Shown here piece by piece: positions 44,285 through 55,099 of a stretch of 64,000 nt of DNA. The stretch is taken from the NCBI GenBank assembly GCA_012064415.1, contig SSNU01000249.1, forward strand, positions 1-64,000, in the 5' to 3' direction. The notes below the pieces were generated by a model. It did no database searches and had not been told where the DNA came from. It was given only the letters and a program-made list of their open reading frames with translations. The translations under genes were made by a program, and so were the position numbers. This stretch comes from Gyrodactylus bullatarudis. Lineage: Eukaryota; Platyhelminthes; Monogenea; Gyrodactylidea; Gyrodactylidae. The number at the start of each line of letters is the position of its first letter. Within the stretch, counting starts at the first letter, position 1.

Positions 44285-44590
44285 ATGAAACAAGAAAACA
44301 AAATCTTAGTTGCTCAACTCGCTCGAGAAGGCTCAACAAACAAGCAAATTTGTGGAAGAACTGGTTTCACTCTCAACCATGTTAGATATTGAAAACGCGT
44401 CGGAACAGCTAAAAGCTCCCAGCAACTCATGTATAACAAGATCCAAGATTTTTTATATAAATTTAACAAGCCTATCAAATTTACAAACCTCCACATGGAA
44501 CTAAAACCAAAAGCTAAATCACTTAAGATATTTTTTACATATCGTTTCATTAGACAGTTCCTTGTAATGCATCAAAATTTCAAAAGATCG
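44285..44590 (+). pseudogene. Tc1/mariner-type N-terminal HTH fragment
   Basis: MKQENKILVAQLAREGSTNK then QICGRTGFTLNHVRY is a typical first helix-turn-helix. After a stop, KRVGTAKSS and FNKPIKFTNLHMEL may be the second DNA-binding helix set. No catalytic part. It could belong to another HTH-bearing transposase. Confidence 0.4.
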
Positions 44591-44728
44591 TAAGCACCCT
44601 TGGAAATGATGATGATTCAAAAAGCTGTTATGCAAGAGACCCCCGAACTCATAATTAAAATAAGGCATAAAAAAGGTAATTAATGAATAATTACACTGGG
44701 GGAAATAAGAAAAAAAATTAAGCAATAA

Positions 44729-45800
44729 ATTGTATAAAATTTTACGCAGATTCCTAATCTGCTTCCAAAAATTTTCTAAGTTACTCAGTTCTTGCGCAAA
44801 TCGCGAAAAACCGAAATAGCACAATTTTCATAATCGGGACTTGAATAAACAATTTTTTTGACTTGATCCTTAGACATTTCAGAGTAAAATTTGATATCAT
44901 TTGAAAGAGCGTAAAATTTTCTATGAAATGCTTATAAGTTCGAACGTGGTTTTGGAATGGATCATCCTCAAAATTGGTCTTAGAGTTGAAAAATAAGGAA
45001 AAATTAGCGAAAAATAGCTTTTTATCATTACGGAGTTGAAAGACACGAAGATCCATTTTTGTTAAATGAACTTAATTACAAAATAACATATTATAAAATC
45101 CTGTTGAATACTGATATTGGTAAAGGTTTGGTCGAATACAACCAATAATAAAATATCAAGATGGGAAAAGGGTGTGTATACAGTGTATACTATACACTTT
45201 GAACATACCTTAAAAAAATCATTGTTATTGTCTATACTGATTTAATCATTTATTATGAATCCTTCAGTTTTATACAAAATTATTGTGCAAATCAAAATGA
45301 ACCAATCAGAATCAAGAAAAAATAAATCGAGAAAAATTGAGTGAAATCACTAATGAAAAAACCTTGAATAACATTTGAATCAGAAAAGATAAATAATCAT
45401 GCGAGGTATCATTGGATAGAGGAATAAATTTTACATTCTTTCCCCCATTAAAATTTTAGATTTCATCAAAATAAGATAGCCTGTTGAAGGGTTAAAACAA
45501 AAAAGTGCATGGTATTTTTCGCTAATTTTTCCTTATTTTTCAACTCTAAGACCAATTTTGAGGATGATCCATTCCAAAACCACGTTCGAACTTATAAGCA
45601 TTTCATAGAAAATTTTACGCTCTTTCAAATGATATCAAATTTTACTCTGAAATGTCTAAGGATCAAGTCAAAAAAATTGTTTATTCAAGTCCCGATTATG
45701 AAAATTGTGCTATTTCGGTTTTTCGCGATTTGCGCAAGAACTGAGTAACTTAGAAAATTTTTGGAAGCAGATTAGGAATCTGCGTAAAATTTTATACAAT
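44729..45800. mobile_element. foldback element with 288-bp inverted arms
   Basis: 44729-45016 and 45513-45800 are inverses with no length change (coordinates sum to 90529), around a 496-bp non-coding centre. Both arms contain the same open stretch (FANFSLFFNSKTNFEDDP), an accident of the inverted repeat. No clear target duplication. Confidence 0.85.
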
Positions 45801-46094
45801 AATCAGTTTGTCGCAAAAATTTATCGCAACTCCCTAACCACCCGTAATTATTTAACTTGGTCACTAATTACTTTAACAGCTTTTGTAGTTAAACGTTGAA
45901 TGTGTGCAAGGGTATGGGATATAGAATTAATTCTTCTGTCCTAGGGGTTGTAATGAGAACCTCTTTCTCTTGATTTCCATAGACATACAGAAGTATTACT
46001 TTTTTGTAAACCAGTTAAAAGATCAATAACTTGAAAATCTGCGATAATATGAGAATTATACATCATCGTCAGTATAAAGAAAAATATATTAATT
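45801..46094. other. no recognisable feature
   Basis: Spacer between the foldback and PLE sequences. Confidence 0.35.
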
Positions 46095-46300
46095 TAGAGA
46101 AATATATATTTCGCCAGGTCTTATCAATCTCTAATCCTGTTTCAATTAAATGATTATAAATATAAGTTTAATAAAATTTATGTTAATGAAATTTTACACT
46201 GAGAGAAGAAAAGAAAAAATTAAAAATCAATTGGGCCAAGGTAACTGCAAATCATGTTTAGAAATGGACAGATTTCTGAAGTTCATGTGGAACCTGATCC
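46095..46300 (-). repeat. inverted PLE 3' end with hammerhead relic
   Basis: 46234-46262 is the reverse complement of 49792-49822 (LQLPWPN coding end of the plus-strand PLE). 46097-46133 on the minus strand matches the relic at 49965-50000, with core TTGATAA instead of CTGATGA. Confidence 0.6.
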
Positions 46301-46386
46301 CGGATGAATTTTTGTTCAACAAATATGAACATCTGAATTAGTAGAAATATTCATTTCTTAGAGGATTTTGAAGACGAGTGAATAAT

Positions 46387-46426
46387 GAGTAATAAAGCTT
46401 TTATTTCACTGGTTCTCATCAGACTC
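46387..46426 (-). ncRNA. hammerhead ribozyme of PLE end
   Basis: Helix I GAGT/ACTC (46423-46426 with 46387-46390). Core CTGATGA and GAAA are intact. Helix III is a perfect five-pair hairpin with loop AGC. Cleavage after ATT. ACCAG between the boxes pairs with CCGGT upstream except for one position. TATAAA (46443-46448) and CCAAT (46480-46484) lie upstream on the same strand. Confidence 0.8.
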
Positions 46427-46534
46427 TTACACCGGCTAGATATTTATACATACAATAATGAAAAATTAAAAATCCTCTGATTGGACAAATGGGAATTGAA
46501 AGAATATCACAGGGGGAAGGGCTAAGGTTTCACT

Positions 46535-47688
46535 GGACTGATTGTCTTGAGAAAGGGATCTAGTTGTAACTGCCCGCTACATATTTTTCTTTTGACTCCT
46601 CGTTTTTTAATTGCACACTTTTTGGATTCAGTGATAATTACAGGTTGGGTATCAATTTGATTATCAACTTCCGTTGACTTTTCTTGATTTGCATTTTCAC
46701 TCTTAGCTGTAGTTGTTACTGGGCATGAAGCGGGTACAATTTCAAGACTAATTGCAGATTGAGAACTAATTGGATTATCAACTTCAGTTGACTTGTCTTG
46801 GATAGCAGTATTGTTCTCATCTGTAGTTGCTGTAGGAACACTTGACAGAAGCTCAGTGAATTGGGGATTTGCTTCGACTAATTGCCATTGGATGCAGTTG
46901 TAACTGTCTTTTGAGTGGAGCTAGCTAAAGGAGAATCGTTCAGCAAATTAGCAATTTTTTTTGAGCTTACTTTTTTGTGTAAAACGTTTTTTCCCCTTGA
47001 TACCCAACTGAGTAGCGAGAATCTTTTGCTTGCAAAGTTCCGGATTCATGGATTTAATAAAATGGCTCTCGGCCTTGTCTAATACATCAGATCTTGTTGC
47101 ACGTGAATCGCTTGGGTTTGCTTGGAACAGTATGCTGAAGTTGCTTTTGTCAGCGACATGATTTGTAGCCTGCAGGTGCTCTTGAACAGCAGAACTTTGG
47201 TCACCCGAGCTCAAGTGCTCTTTTATTCTTATTTTCAAAGGACTGACCGTCTGTCCAACGTACATAGCTCCACAATTGCACTTAAACTGATAGATTATTC
47301 CCTTCTTCTCGAGCCATGGTACTGGGACTTTATTAAGGTCAGGTAGTTTTGTTGTTTTGGGAAGAATTTGGAGTCGATATCCTGGGAATGTTCTCTTTTT
47401 TATTTCGAACATTTTATTGTTTAGGATTTGATGGGTGGCATCACCTTTAAATGGTACCTTTAAATAAAGCGGTATAAGTTCTTCGACCTCTTTCGCAGCT
47501 TTCGTCTTCAAATTAGCGTGTTTTGTGATGAATGCTTCTGGATATCCATTCTTTATTAAGAGATTTTTCAGGATTTCTTTGTCTTGCTTTTTGTTGATCT
47601 CAGATGTCAATCGGTCAATTTTTAAATATTCATTCCTCACAATGCTTTTCTTCTGGTATGACGGACTGTAACTAAGAAATATGAACAT
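46535..47688 (-). pseudogene. PLE C-terminal half with intact GIY-YIG and PIP-like tail
   Basis: Open from 47688 to 46948. Thumb region (NGYPEAFITKHANL), FKGDATHQILNN, then GIY-YIG (GIIYQFKCNCGAMYVGQTVS, RIKEHL, VQEHLQATNHVADKSNF) and LCKQKILATQLGIKGKKRF. After one frameshift and one stop a linker follows with the repeat KSTEVDN twice (QDKSTEVDNPI, QEKSTEVDNQI), a basic cluster (KKRGVKRK) and SGQLQLDPFLKT. The RT core is missing; the head meets the plus-strand PLE near 47690. Its promoter and hammerhead follow downstream. Confidence 0.82.
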
Positions 47689-47689
47689 G

Positions 47690-49822
47690 TCAAACTCTCT
47701 GCTTCAAAAGAATTGGAAAATAATCGACCGAAAATTGAGAGACTTGAACTAAAGCTTAGCATTGCAAGACAGCAAATTAATACAATCATTAGAAGTACGA
47801 GGGTTAAATAAAGCGAAAAGAAGTTACAGAAGTTAATGAGACAAATAGAAACAGAGGATGCCATTCAGGAAAAAGGTTTTTTCAACTACGCTGGAATATA
47901 ACTCACAAGAACGCAAAAAGAAATACTTTCACTAGGTCCAAACTTTTGTGTTTCAAAGAAAACTAGAAACACAGAAGATAAAGCTGCGTTTGAAAAATTA
48001 GCGTGGGATCTATCGGAAACAAATATCCTTAAAGAAGGGGCAAATCTGGAGAATATCAAAATAGATCTGCTTAATAGATAAAAAAATTATAGTAAGAAAA
48101 AGAATATAAACAACAAACTAAAACGGGAACACTGGGAGGCACTGAAGGAAATAACAAACAATAGAGAATTAGTCCTGGCAAGACCAGGGGAGAGGTTTAG
48201 TAATAATCAAAAGACAAGATTATATTCAATCAGGATATAATTTTCTTTCGGATGAAACGAAATTTGAGAAGAGTGAAGAACTTTGAAATAAATTACAGAA
48301 TAGGCGAAGAAGAAAAAGAAATAGCAAAGATTGGAAAAAATCTTCATAGAAGAGGGTTGATAGATAGCTTCACAATGAATTCAATAATCAAGAAAAATAC
48401 TTCAATTTCCTGATTATACTTCCTACCAAAGACACATAAGATTGATCTGGAGAACCTTCCAAATTTATTACCAATGAGACCAATTCTAGATATGTCAGCC
48501 TGTCCACAACATAATCTAGCCAAATGGCTTCAAGATGTTCTCAGACCAATTCATGAATACTACAAAAGACATGTTATAAAAGACGTATTCGAATTTGTTG
48601 ACATAATGAAGAATCTCAATGTCGGTTCTAGAAAGATGGTATCGTTTGATATAACCACACTATTTCCTAATATTCCAATTGAAGAAACTCTGAACATAAT
48701 AGGTTCATATATCGAAAACAACAGGAATGATTTCAGAATAAGAGGAGAAGAAATTGTCGAAATGGTTAGAAAATGCTGCACAAATATTCCATTTTCATTC
48801 ATTTTCAACCATGAAATCTATTTTCAAAGAGACGGAATAGCTATGGGATCACCATTAAGCCCAATACTAGCGGACATTTTCCTTGGTTTCTAAGTAAAAC
48901 ACAGAATGCAAGACATCATCAACAGATATATAGACATGTACATCAGATACGTAGATGATAATAATGAAACAAAATGCATCTATTTCGAATTTCTATAGAG
49001 AGATGAACTCAATTATTCCCAACATTAAATTCACAAAAGAGGAAGAAATAGAAAACACATTGAGTTTCCTAGACTTAAAGCTAACGAGAAAACCTGACGG
49101 AACCCTTAAAAAAATATTCACCATAAGAAGTCAGATACCGCGAAATATCTAAATTTCTCAAGTTTCTGCCCAAAAAGTTACAAAACAGGTTTAGTCATTG
49201 GCTTAATTAAGAGGACCAAAAGAATTGTCAGCGAGGAAGAATTCCTAAAAGAGATTGATGAGATAAAAGAAAGACTCAGAGAAAACGGATATCCTCAGAA
49301 TTTTGTTCGCAAATACATAGAAAAGGCTTTAGAAGATGAAGCATACAACCAAACAGATAACCAAGAGGAACAAAATGATGCAACTATCCAGATCTATGCC
49401 AAATTATCGTTCAAAGGAGATGGCTTTAGTCATGAATTAAGAAGGAAATTGACAAAACTTGTAAATGAAAAATATAACTATTCAAATTCTAGCTTAAAGA
49501 TAAATTAGAACCATCTGAGCAATCAAATCTCATCTACATCTTTCAGGCTACATGTGGTGCCAAATACATAGGAAGAACCCAAAGACGTCTAGCTGTTAGG
49601 ATAAAAGAACACCTCAACAGAAAGAGTTCCTCAATAAAAAAGCACGTAGAGCAATGTGGTTGTCAAGCAAGTGAAGAAAATTTCAAAATTCTATTCAAAT
49701 GTTCCAGCGATAAACTTATAGACCTCAAAATCCGAGAGAAGTTTCTAATCATGAATGAAGATCCTAACCTATGCATTCAGAAGAACCATTTACATGATTT
49801 GCAGTTACCTTGGCCCAATTGA
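47690..49822 (+). pseudogene. Penelope-like element, near full-length relic
   Basis: The N-terminal part is helical (KELENNRPKIERLELKLS) with ILSLGPNFCVSKK. RT: LYFLPKTHK, PMRPILDMSACPQHNLAKWL, RKMVSFDITTLFPNIPIEET (motif A), QRDGIAMGSPLSPILADIFL (motif B), MYIRYVDDN (catalytic DD). Then GYPQNFVRKYIEKA and FKGDGFSHELRR. GIY-YIG: NLIYIFQATCGAKYIGRTQR, RIKEHLNRK, VEQCGCQASEENFKIL. Ends LQLPWPN and stop at 49822. At least seven stops or shifts. A different subfamily from the 41-kb copy; it lacks the basic plus PIP-like tail, ending soon after the endonuclease. Confidence 0.85.
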
Positions 49823-49956
49823 TTTGAATTTTTTTTCTTTTCCACACACATTACTAGAGAAGTTTTTTTTGGTTTTTCATCAATTGGAAATGTTGTTTTA
49901 CAATGTTTTACAATTTCATTGACCAAATATTTATAATCATTTAATTGAACGAGGAT

Positions 49957-50000
49957 TAGAGATTGATAAGACCTGTCGAAATATATATGTTACCGGTAAT
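49957..50000 (+). ncRNA. hammerhead relic
   Basis: GAAA is kept but the first box reads TTGATAA. It follows the PLE stop by about 140 bp; the same altered core is seen in the inverted copy at 46097-46133. Confidence 0.45.
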
Positions 50001-50039
50001 CTTGTTACTCTTGATAGTCTCAAGACTCCCTGGCAAATC

Positions 50040-50649
50040 AGTTAAACTTGTTACTCGGTTTCAAGATTATCTGATAGTCTCAAGAATCCCGGGAATCTTG
50101 TTACTAGTAACAAGTTTAACTGACTTTCAGAATTCAGAAAGAAAAATCACTCAGTTTATTCATAACACCCCTAGGATTTTTACAAAATTTGATACCAGTA
50201 GAAATGAAAACTATACCTGTGTGGTATTATCTAGAATAATAACCTCAAACTTCATATTCATTTTCAATCCATACGAAATTTATTAATAATCAAAATTTTA
50301 CTAAACCTTTGGGATCTAGTAAATCTTTCAAAATATTTCTTCGAGTCTTTCTCCTATTTAAAGTTAATTGTTTGTTTAAAAAGTAATCAAATACAGCTGT
50401 ATCATAAAAATTTATTTATTCGTACAAGAAAGACTGCTGTGACACCTTGAATTACACATTGTATTCATTGTAATGTTCTTTGATTTGTTTATTTATATCT
50501 TCTACTCTTTTTTTTCGATTATAATATTATAACTATTCTATCGTATATTAATTTGATTTCCATTACTTAAAATAAAATTTTCATTAATAAACAATTAGTT
50601 GGATAAGCCTTTTCTATTGTAATCTTGAAACCGAGTAACAAGTTTAACT
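50040..50649. mobile_element. foldback element
   Basis: 50040-50069 and 50620-50649 are perfect 30-bp inverses (outer AGTTAAACTTGTTACTCGGT). Close by, CTTGTTACTAGTAA occurs at 50097 and again at 50663. Non-coding centre of 550 bp. It separates two PLE copies. Confidence 0.55.
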
Positions 50650-50664
50650 CGCTTTCAGTTAGTC

Positions 50665-51845
50665 TTGTTACTAGTAAACGAAAAAGACGTCACAGCACCA
50701 GGTGAGAGGAAGGCTCTAATTATGTCCTTACCGTTCAAGGGTGATGTACTAAACACTATACATAATAACAAACTCAGTAAAATCACAACAGATACGTTTT
50801 TCAGACATCAAATCAGATACATCTCAAAGACGACCAAGCTACTAAAAGATCGGAATAAAGACCAAGTACACTGGCTCAATAAAAGAAACGTTGTCTTCGA
50901 GTTCAAGTGCTCCTGTGGCCTAACTTACATTGGAATTACATCAAGAACCATTGGAGAAAGGCGCAAAGAACACCTCAAGACTTCTTCCATACAAGAGCAC
51001 CTTAAGGAAACAAATCATCCAGCAGGCCTCGAAAATTTCAGAATCGGATATTCGGCAGACCCGAAACTCAGCAAAGACGAATCAAAAACAATCCTAAAAA
51101 TAGCTGAGGCCAAACTAGTCAACGAAGAGAAACCAGCATTCTGTGCCCAAAAACTCCTGGGTAGACAACTAGGATTCACCGGCACAAATTTCCACAAATC
51201 TCACAATGTCATCAAGAAGGTTTCCAAATTAACCGCAAACGGAAGCGAACGCAACCTCCCAGGCTTATCCTTGGTCCATAAACCCACAACCTCAACATTA
51301 AATGATAAATCTCTCTCCAAGAATAAATCCGGACCTCCTACCCATCGTGATGATAAGACGACCAACAATTCCACTATTAAGCCCCTAATAGCTTCCAGTC
51401 CATGATGTAGGGTAATCTATCCCTCCAACATCTGATCCCCGACCAATATCTCCCCAGGCGCACGACCAGATCTTCACATCCTTGCTCTGCTCGACTCAAC
51501 TCAAAGCCCAAAACGACATGAGCCAGATGACAACAAAAGACACTTTCAACGCATACTCAACTCCAATCACAGACATGACAACCACGTTGGCAACAGAAAC
51601 TCTCACCTCAACATTATTTGATAATCTACCCTCCACAGGCTGTCACGTCACACAAGCCCCTACCCCAGCAACTTCTAACGATCGGAAAAGATTCTTTTCC
51701 CAACCAGAAACGCAAGCCCCTACTCCTACCCGGAAACGAAATCCCTCAACATTGCCACAGCAACCCAAAGCGAGGAGAAATCAGGGGGAGAGAGCGGCAA
51801 CGGGGACTCAGAAAATCCAAAAATTTTTCACAACCCCCAAACAGT
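50665..51845 (+). pseudogene. PLE C-terminal half with PIP-like tail
   Basis: Open 50665-51405: LIMSLPFKGDVLNTIHNNKL, VVFEFKCSCGLTYIGITSRT (GIY-YIG), ERRKEHLKTSSIQEHLKETN, PAFCAQKLLGRQLGFTGTNF. After a shift the Ser/Thr/Pro-rich linker continues to 51845, ending in RKRNPSTLP, KARRNQGER and TGTQKIQKFFTTPKQ. The end TQKIQKFF resembles PIP boxes that lack the first Gln. Same subfamily as the copy at 26-27 kb. 51848-51960 resembles the PLE promoter (ATTGG twice), but the hammerhead is replaced by unrelated sequence. Confidence 0.8.
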
Positions 51846-51969
51846 GACTATGCTGATCCAATTGGTCAGTAATACAATTTAGATACCCTATTGGTTCAAA
51901 ACAAATGAATATTCGCTATTGGTCAAGACTATCCTTCTATGCTCTTGTATTATGTATATGTTACCGTAC

Positions 51970-52090
51970 AAACCCTGAACCAGTAAATCTCTAGATTTTC
52001 TAGTACAAAGCCTGAATCAGTACAAAGTTAGTATAAAGCCTGAAATTCATTGTTTGTACTAACTTTGTACTAGAATAATACATCATGTAT
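51970..52090. repeat. small palindromic repeat cluster
   Basis: GTACAAAGTTAGTA and TACTAACTTTGTAC form an inverted pair; GTACAAA.CCTGAA recurs three times in the same stretch. Confidence 0.5.
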
Positions 52091-52985
52091 ACTTTTTATC
52101 ATATTTGTACATGACATGGTGTATAAAGCTTATACCATTCAAAGTATTCTATACTATTCATAGGGATAGGATATATGATTGCCTTGAATTAATTTAATAT
52201 ATATAATAGAGGGGGGTTACGGACTTTATTTATACCCAAGAAATTGATTGTGTCAAGAAACTTAAAGTTGAATATCTCTGGTTCTAAAAGTGATAACCAA
52301 GAAATTTAAAATGCTATTAGATGTGAAATTTCATGCTCTACACGATGGTATAATTTTATATTTCTATTCTGGAAAATGTAGAAAATGTGATTGTAAGGTA
52401 TATTTTAGTATTATTTCTGAATTCTTGTTTCAGTAATTTTAATTGTATTTTTTGTCGTTTTAGAAAATGAATAAGAATTCGTCAATGAAATCACAAGCCT
52501 TTAAATATTATGAATGCTGCTGGGTGTGAACTTCTACCATGAATGTTGCTGGGTCAATTAGGCTACTTATTTTTTCATTGTTATACACTGTCGACTCCAC
52601 AGTGTAGATTCAACACTGTTTATGATCAATCCTTTTTTAATAACCTTTTCAACTTGAATAAAAACAATGTCGAATCTTATATCACTAAAAATCCAACTGA
52701 GCCTGATCAATCCCTTTCTAATAAGCTTATTATACCTACCCAAAATAAACTCAGAAAAAAACCAACTGAGCCTTAAAAGTAAAAACACCTTGAGATTTAT
52801 AGAATCTTTTGAATCACCCTAGTGACATAATGAAAATCATTTCAACACAATATAAAAATTATACTTATAGTATCCTATCTTATCGAGAATAATCTCAATA
52901 CTTGCTCTATCCTCTTCCAAATCTCTTGAATAAGCGATTGGAACAGGTGGCCAAATATTAGTATTATCAAGCAAAATTACTTTGA
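52091..52985. other. no gene recognised
   Basis: A 77-codon open stretch (52543-52776 plus) with two KxPTEP units was seen but no family or support found. Confidence 0.35.
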
Positions 52986-52989
52986 TGAA

Positions 52990-53340
52990 TCAATAAAAAG
53001 TCTTTAAGAATTTGGATTAAAAGGAAAATTTAGCTCGTTAAATAACCCTGGAATATTATTACAGAATGAAAGATCATCTTCAAACGAAAAATAAATATCT
53101 CTATTCTTATAATGATAGAAATTCACTCCTCCTCCATTAATTCGACCACTCAATGTATACCTACCCACATCAACTGCCTTTTTTGAAAAGTTTTGCCATT
53201 CGGATTGTTTCGTCTAAGAAGGATTGAGTAACTTTTAGCATGACTAACGGCTCATTAAAGTTAGGACTGGCTTTCCTCTGTAGACTGTCTGTCAATGAAT
53301 TCTTCTCGAGGACGCTGAGGTACTGCTAACTTTGGGACAA
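52990..53340 (-). pseudogene. unidentified coding remnant
   Basis: The minus strand reads LTDSLQRKASPNFNEPLVML, KVTQSFLDETIRMAKLFKK; after one frameshift in an A run it reads VDVGRYTLSGRINGGGVNFY, HYKNRDIYFSFEDDLSFCNN and IPGLFNELNFPFNPNS then a stop. The steady, protein-like composition supports real coding. It follows the Cys-rich exon at 53417-53745 on the same strand. No family recognised; host gene or unusual transposon. Confidence 0.4.
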
Positions 53341-53416
53341 CTCGACAGGTTCTTAAATTAGGATGAATCTTTTAAGAGTATTATTAAAATAGTGGAAATT
53401 TATATCTAAATACTCA

Positions 53417-53745
53417 CCTGTGTAGATGATCGAGCATTCCTTCGTATTCTTGTTAGACAAAAATAGCAGTCTTCCAAATGATTGAACGGCAGTGCCCAGG
53501 CTGTTCCTGTAAACTCGGCCTTGTGGTTTCTTTACAATACAACTGCATGAACAAATTGATGAATGAGAAAAATCTCTTCCTGGATTGATTGCTCGACTAA
53601 AGTAATCCAAAATCATTCTTTGCAAGTCAGGATCTATCAGGTACATTCTTCTGTCATCAAAATAGTAGCCACAAATATAACAAAATTTTTCTTTGTCGTT
53701 TCCACATACAAATACTCCAGCATTCATATTTAGTTTTGATTCTGA
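53417..53745 (-). CDS. Cys-rich exon of an unidentified gene
   Basis: Bounded by an acceptor (CTAGTCAG, open frame after it) and a strong donor (GTGAGT at 53416). Reads MNAGVFVCGNDKEKFCYICG, YYFDDRRMYLIDPDLQRMIL, DYFSRAINPGRDFSHSSICS and CSCIVKKPQGRVYRNSLG. The CxxC pairs suggest a zinc-binding fold. The next coding piece downstream is 52990-53340, but the joint could not be settled: one splice choice gives LAVPQRPREEFIDRQSTE in a different frame. Family not recognised. Confidence 0.45.
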
Positions 53746-54716
53746 CTAGAACTGATTTAACCTTTGAGACTCCCACAACACTGATTGGTTGGGAAATACG
53801 CCAATGATGTGAGAGTTCGAGAGAAAAAAAAACCCTCAAGGGAATGTATTTTTTATTTTTGAACAAGCCTGAGTGGAATAATTAAGTTGTTTACAATCTT
53901 AGTAAAAAATTTAATGGGAGTGTTTTTTTCATTCTTTTACAAGTCTGAAAGAAGAATGTTTATAATTTCATTAAAAAATAACTGATTCATTTGTTTTATA
54001 AATCAAGTTTCATCAATATGATTAAACCAATGACAATTCAGAAATGAAAATTGATAAAAAATCTGGCTTGGAAAAAGCTTAATAACCTCCAAACCACTAA
54101 TCATACTAATAAAAAGCCACCATTCGAAAGAAAATTAAATTAAAAGAAGAAAACACTCGAAAAATTTTTAAATGGATATTTTAATTTTTTCTTACTTGAC
54201 GCGCGTTTTAAAAAGCTTTGCGAGAGTGCTAAATTCGCGTATTACCCATCAATTAACGCGAAATGTTACGCTCTTCTTAATGGGAATAAAATCAATTTCG
54301 GATTCCTATGTTTTCATACCAATAATATCAATTAAGTTCATTGAGATACTCAAAATTAGCGAGCGAAATTCTGAAAGCAGATCTGAAATCAGCACAAAAT
54401 TTTATTCCAGAAAAGTTAAACCTGATCAAGTTCGGACTACCCCATCCCCACTGGTGTAATTAGAGTTGAACTTATGGAGAAGATCAAGAGAGTGAAGAAA
54501 TAAAGAGCTCTCCAACAGTATTCCAGTGTTAATTGGAAAGTGCTTTATCTTGATTATTAAATTGGATTGTGAAAGATTTGCAAAATTGACTATGCAGAGA
54601 TAAGAAATAAACATGTAGGGTTTTCTGGCTAAATACGAAACACTGAAGGGAGGATTTGATTTGATGATCAATTAAATGGTGAAGAGCGATTCTTAAAAAA
54701 TTAGGAATTATCTTAC

Positions 54717-54925
54717 GTTTCGCTCATAAACATTCTCTTCCGGATGTACTTTTGAAACATAGTTGAAACACGATTTAAATTTAACCATGTTCAGATCATT
54801 AGCACATTGAATAATGAGACCTTGAAGAGACTTTTTGTCTAATTCGATTCGGTTCTTATTTTTTCCCTCAAAACTTGAAGATTTGTTTTCTTCTTGATTG
54901 GAGGAGCAAGATTTTTTTTGAGAAC
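54717..54925 (-). CDS. possible exon, Lys/Ser-rich
   Basis: The minus strand reads NQEENKSSSFEGKNKNRIEL, DKKSLQGLIIQCANDLNMVK, FKSCFNYVSKVHPEENVYER and ends at a donor GTAAGA (54716). The acceptor is unclear because a SINE sits at 54931. It may be an upstream exon of the same unknown gene as 53417-53745. Confidence 0.3.
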
Positions 54926-54930
54926 ATTTT

Positions 54931-55099
54931 GCCCGGTGTGGCGTAGTGGTAACTCTCTCATCTCTCATTTGGACCCCCTTACTCTCGGTCCAAGGTTCAC
55001 ACCGGGCACATTGAACAAACTTTGCCTCTTCTCTTGTATGTACAATAATTGATCATTATAATTCTGTATGTAAATAAAAATGTTCGATTTCAAAAAAAA
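54931..55099 (+). mobile_element. tRNA-derived SINE
   Basis: A 78-nt tRNA-like head: GCCCGGT at 54931 pairs with ACCGGGC at 55001. The A box TGGCGTAGTGG matches the pol III consensus perfectly. The B box is GGTTCACACC, one or two changes from consensus. The anticodon arm does not fold, so it is not a working tRNA. A short A+T-rich tail follows, ending in AAATAAAAATG-like sequence and A run. Confidence 0.65.

Noticed and set aside
44781..45748. Two identical frames (FANFSLFFNSKTNFEDDP)
   Set aside because: Same reason: mirror copies within foldback arms.
51970..52090. CRISPR-like array
   Set aside because: Repeats are short, irregular and palindromic, and the genome is eukaryotic.
54931..55008. 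Functional tRNA gene
   Set aside because: Acceptor pairing and A box are good, but there is no foldable anticodon arm and the B box is off consensus; a SINE fits better.
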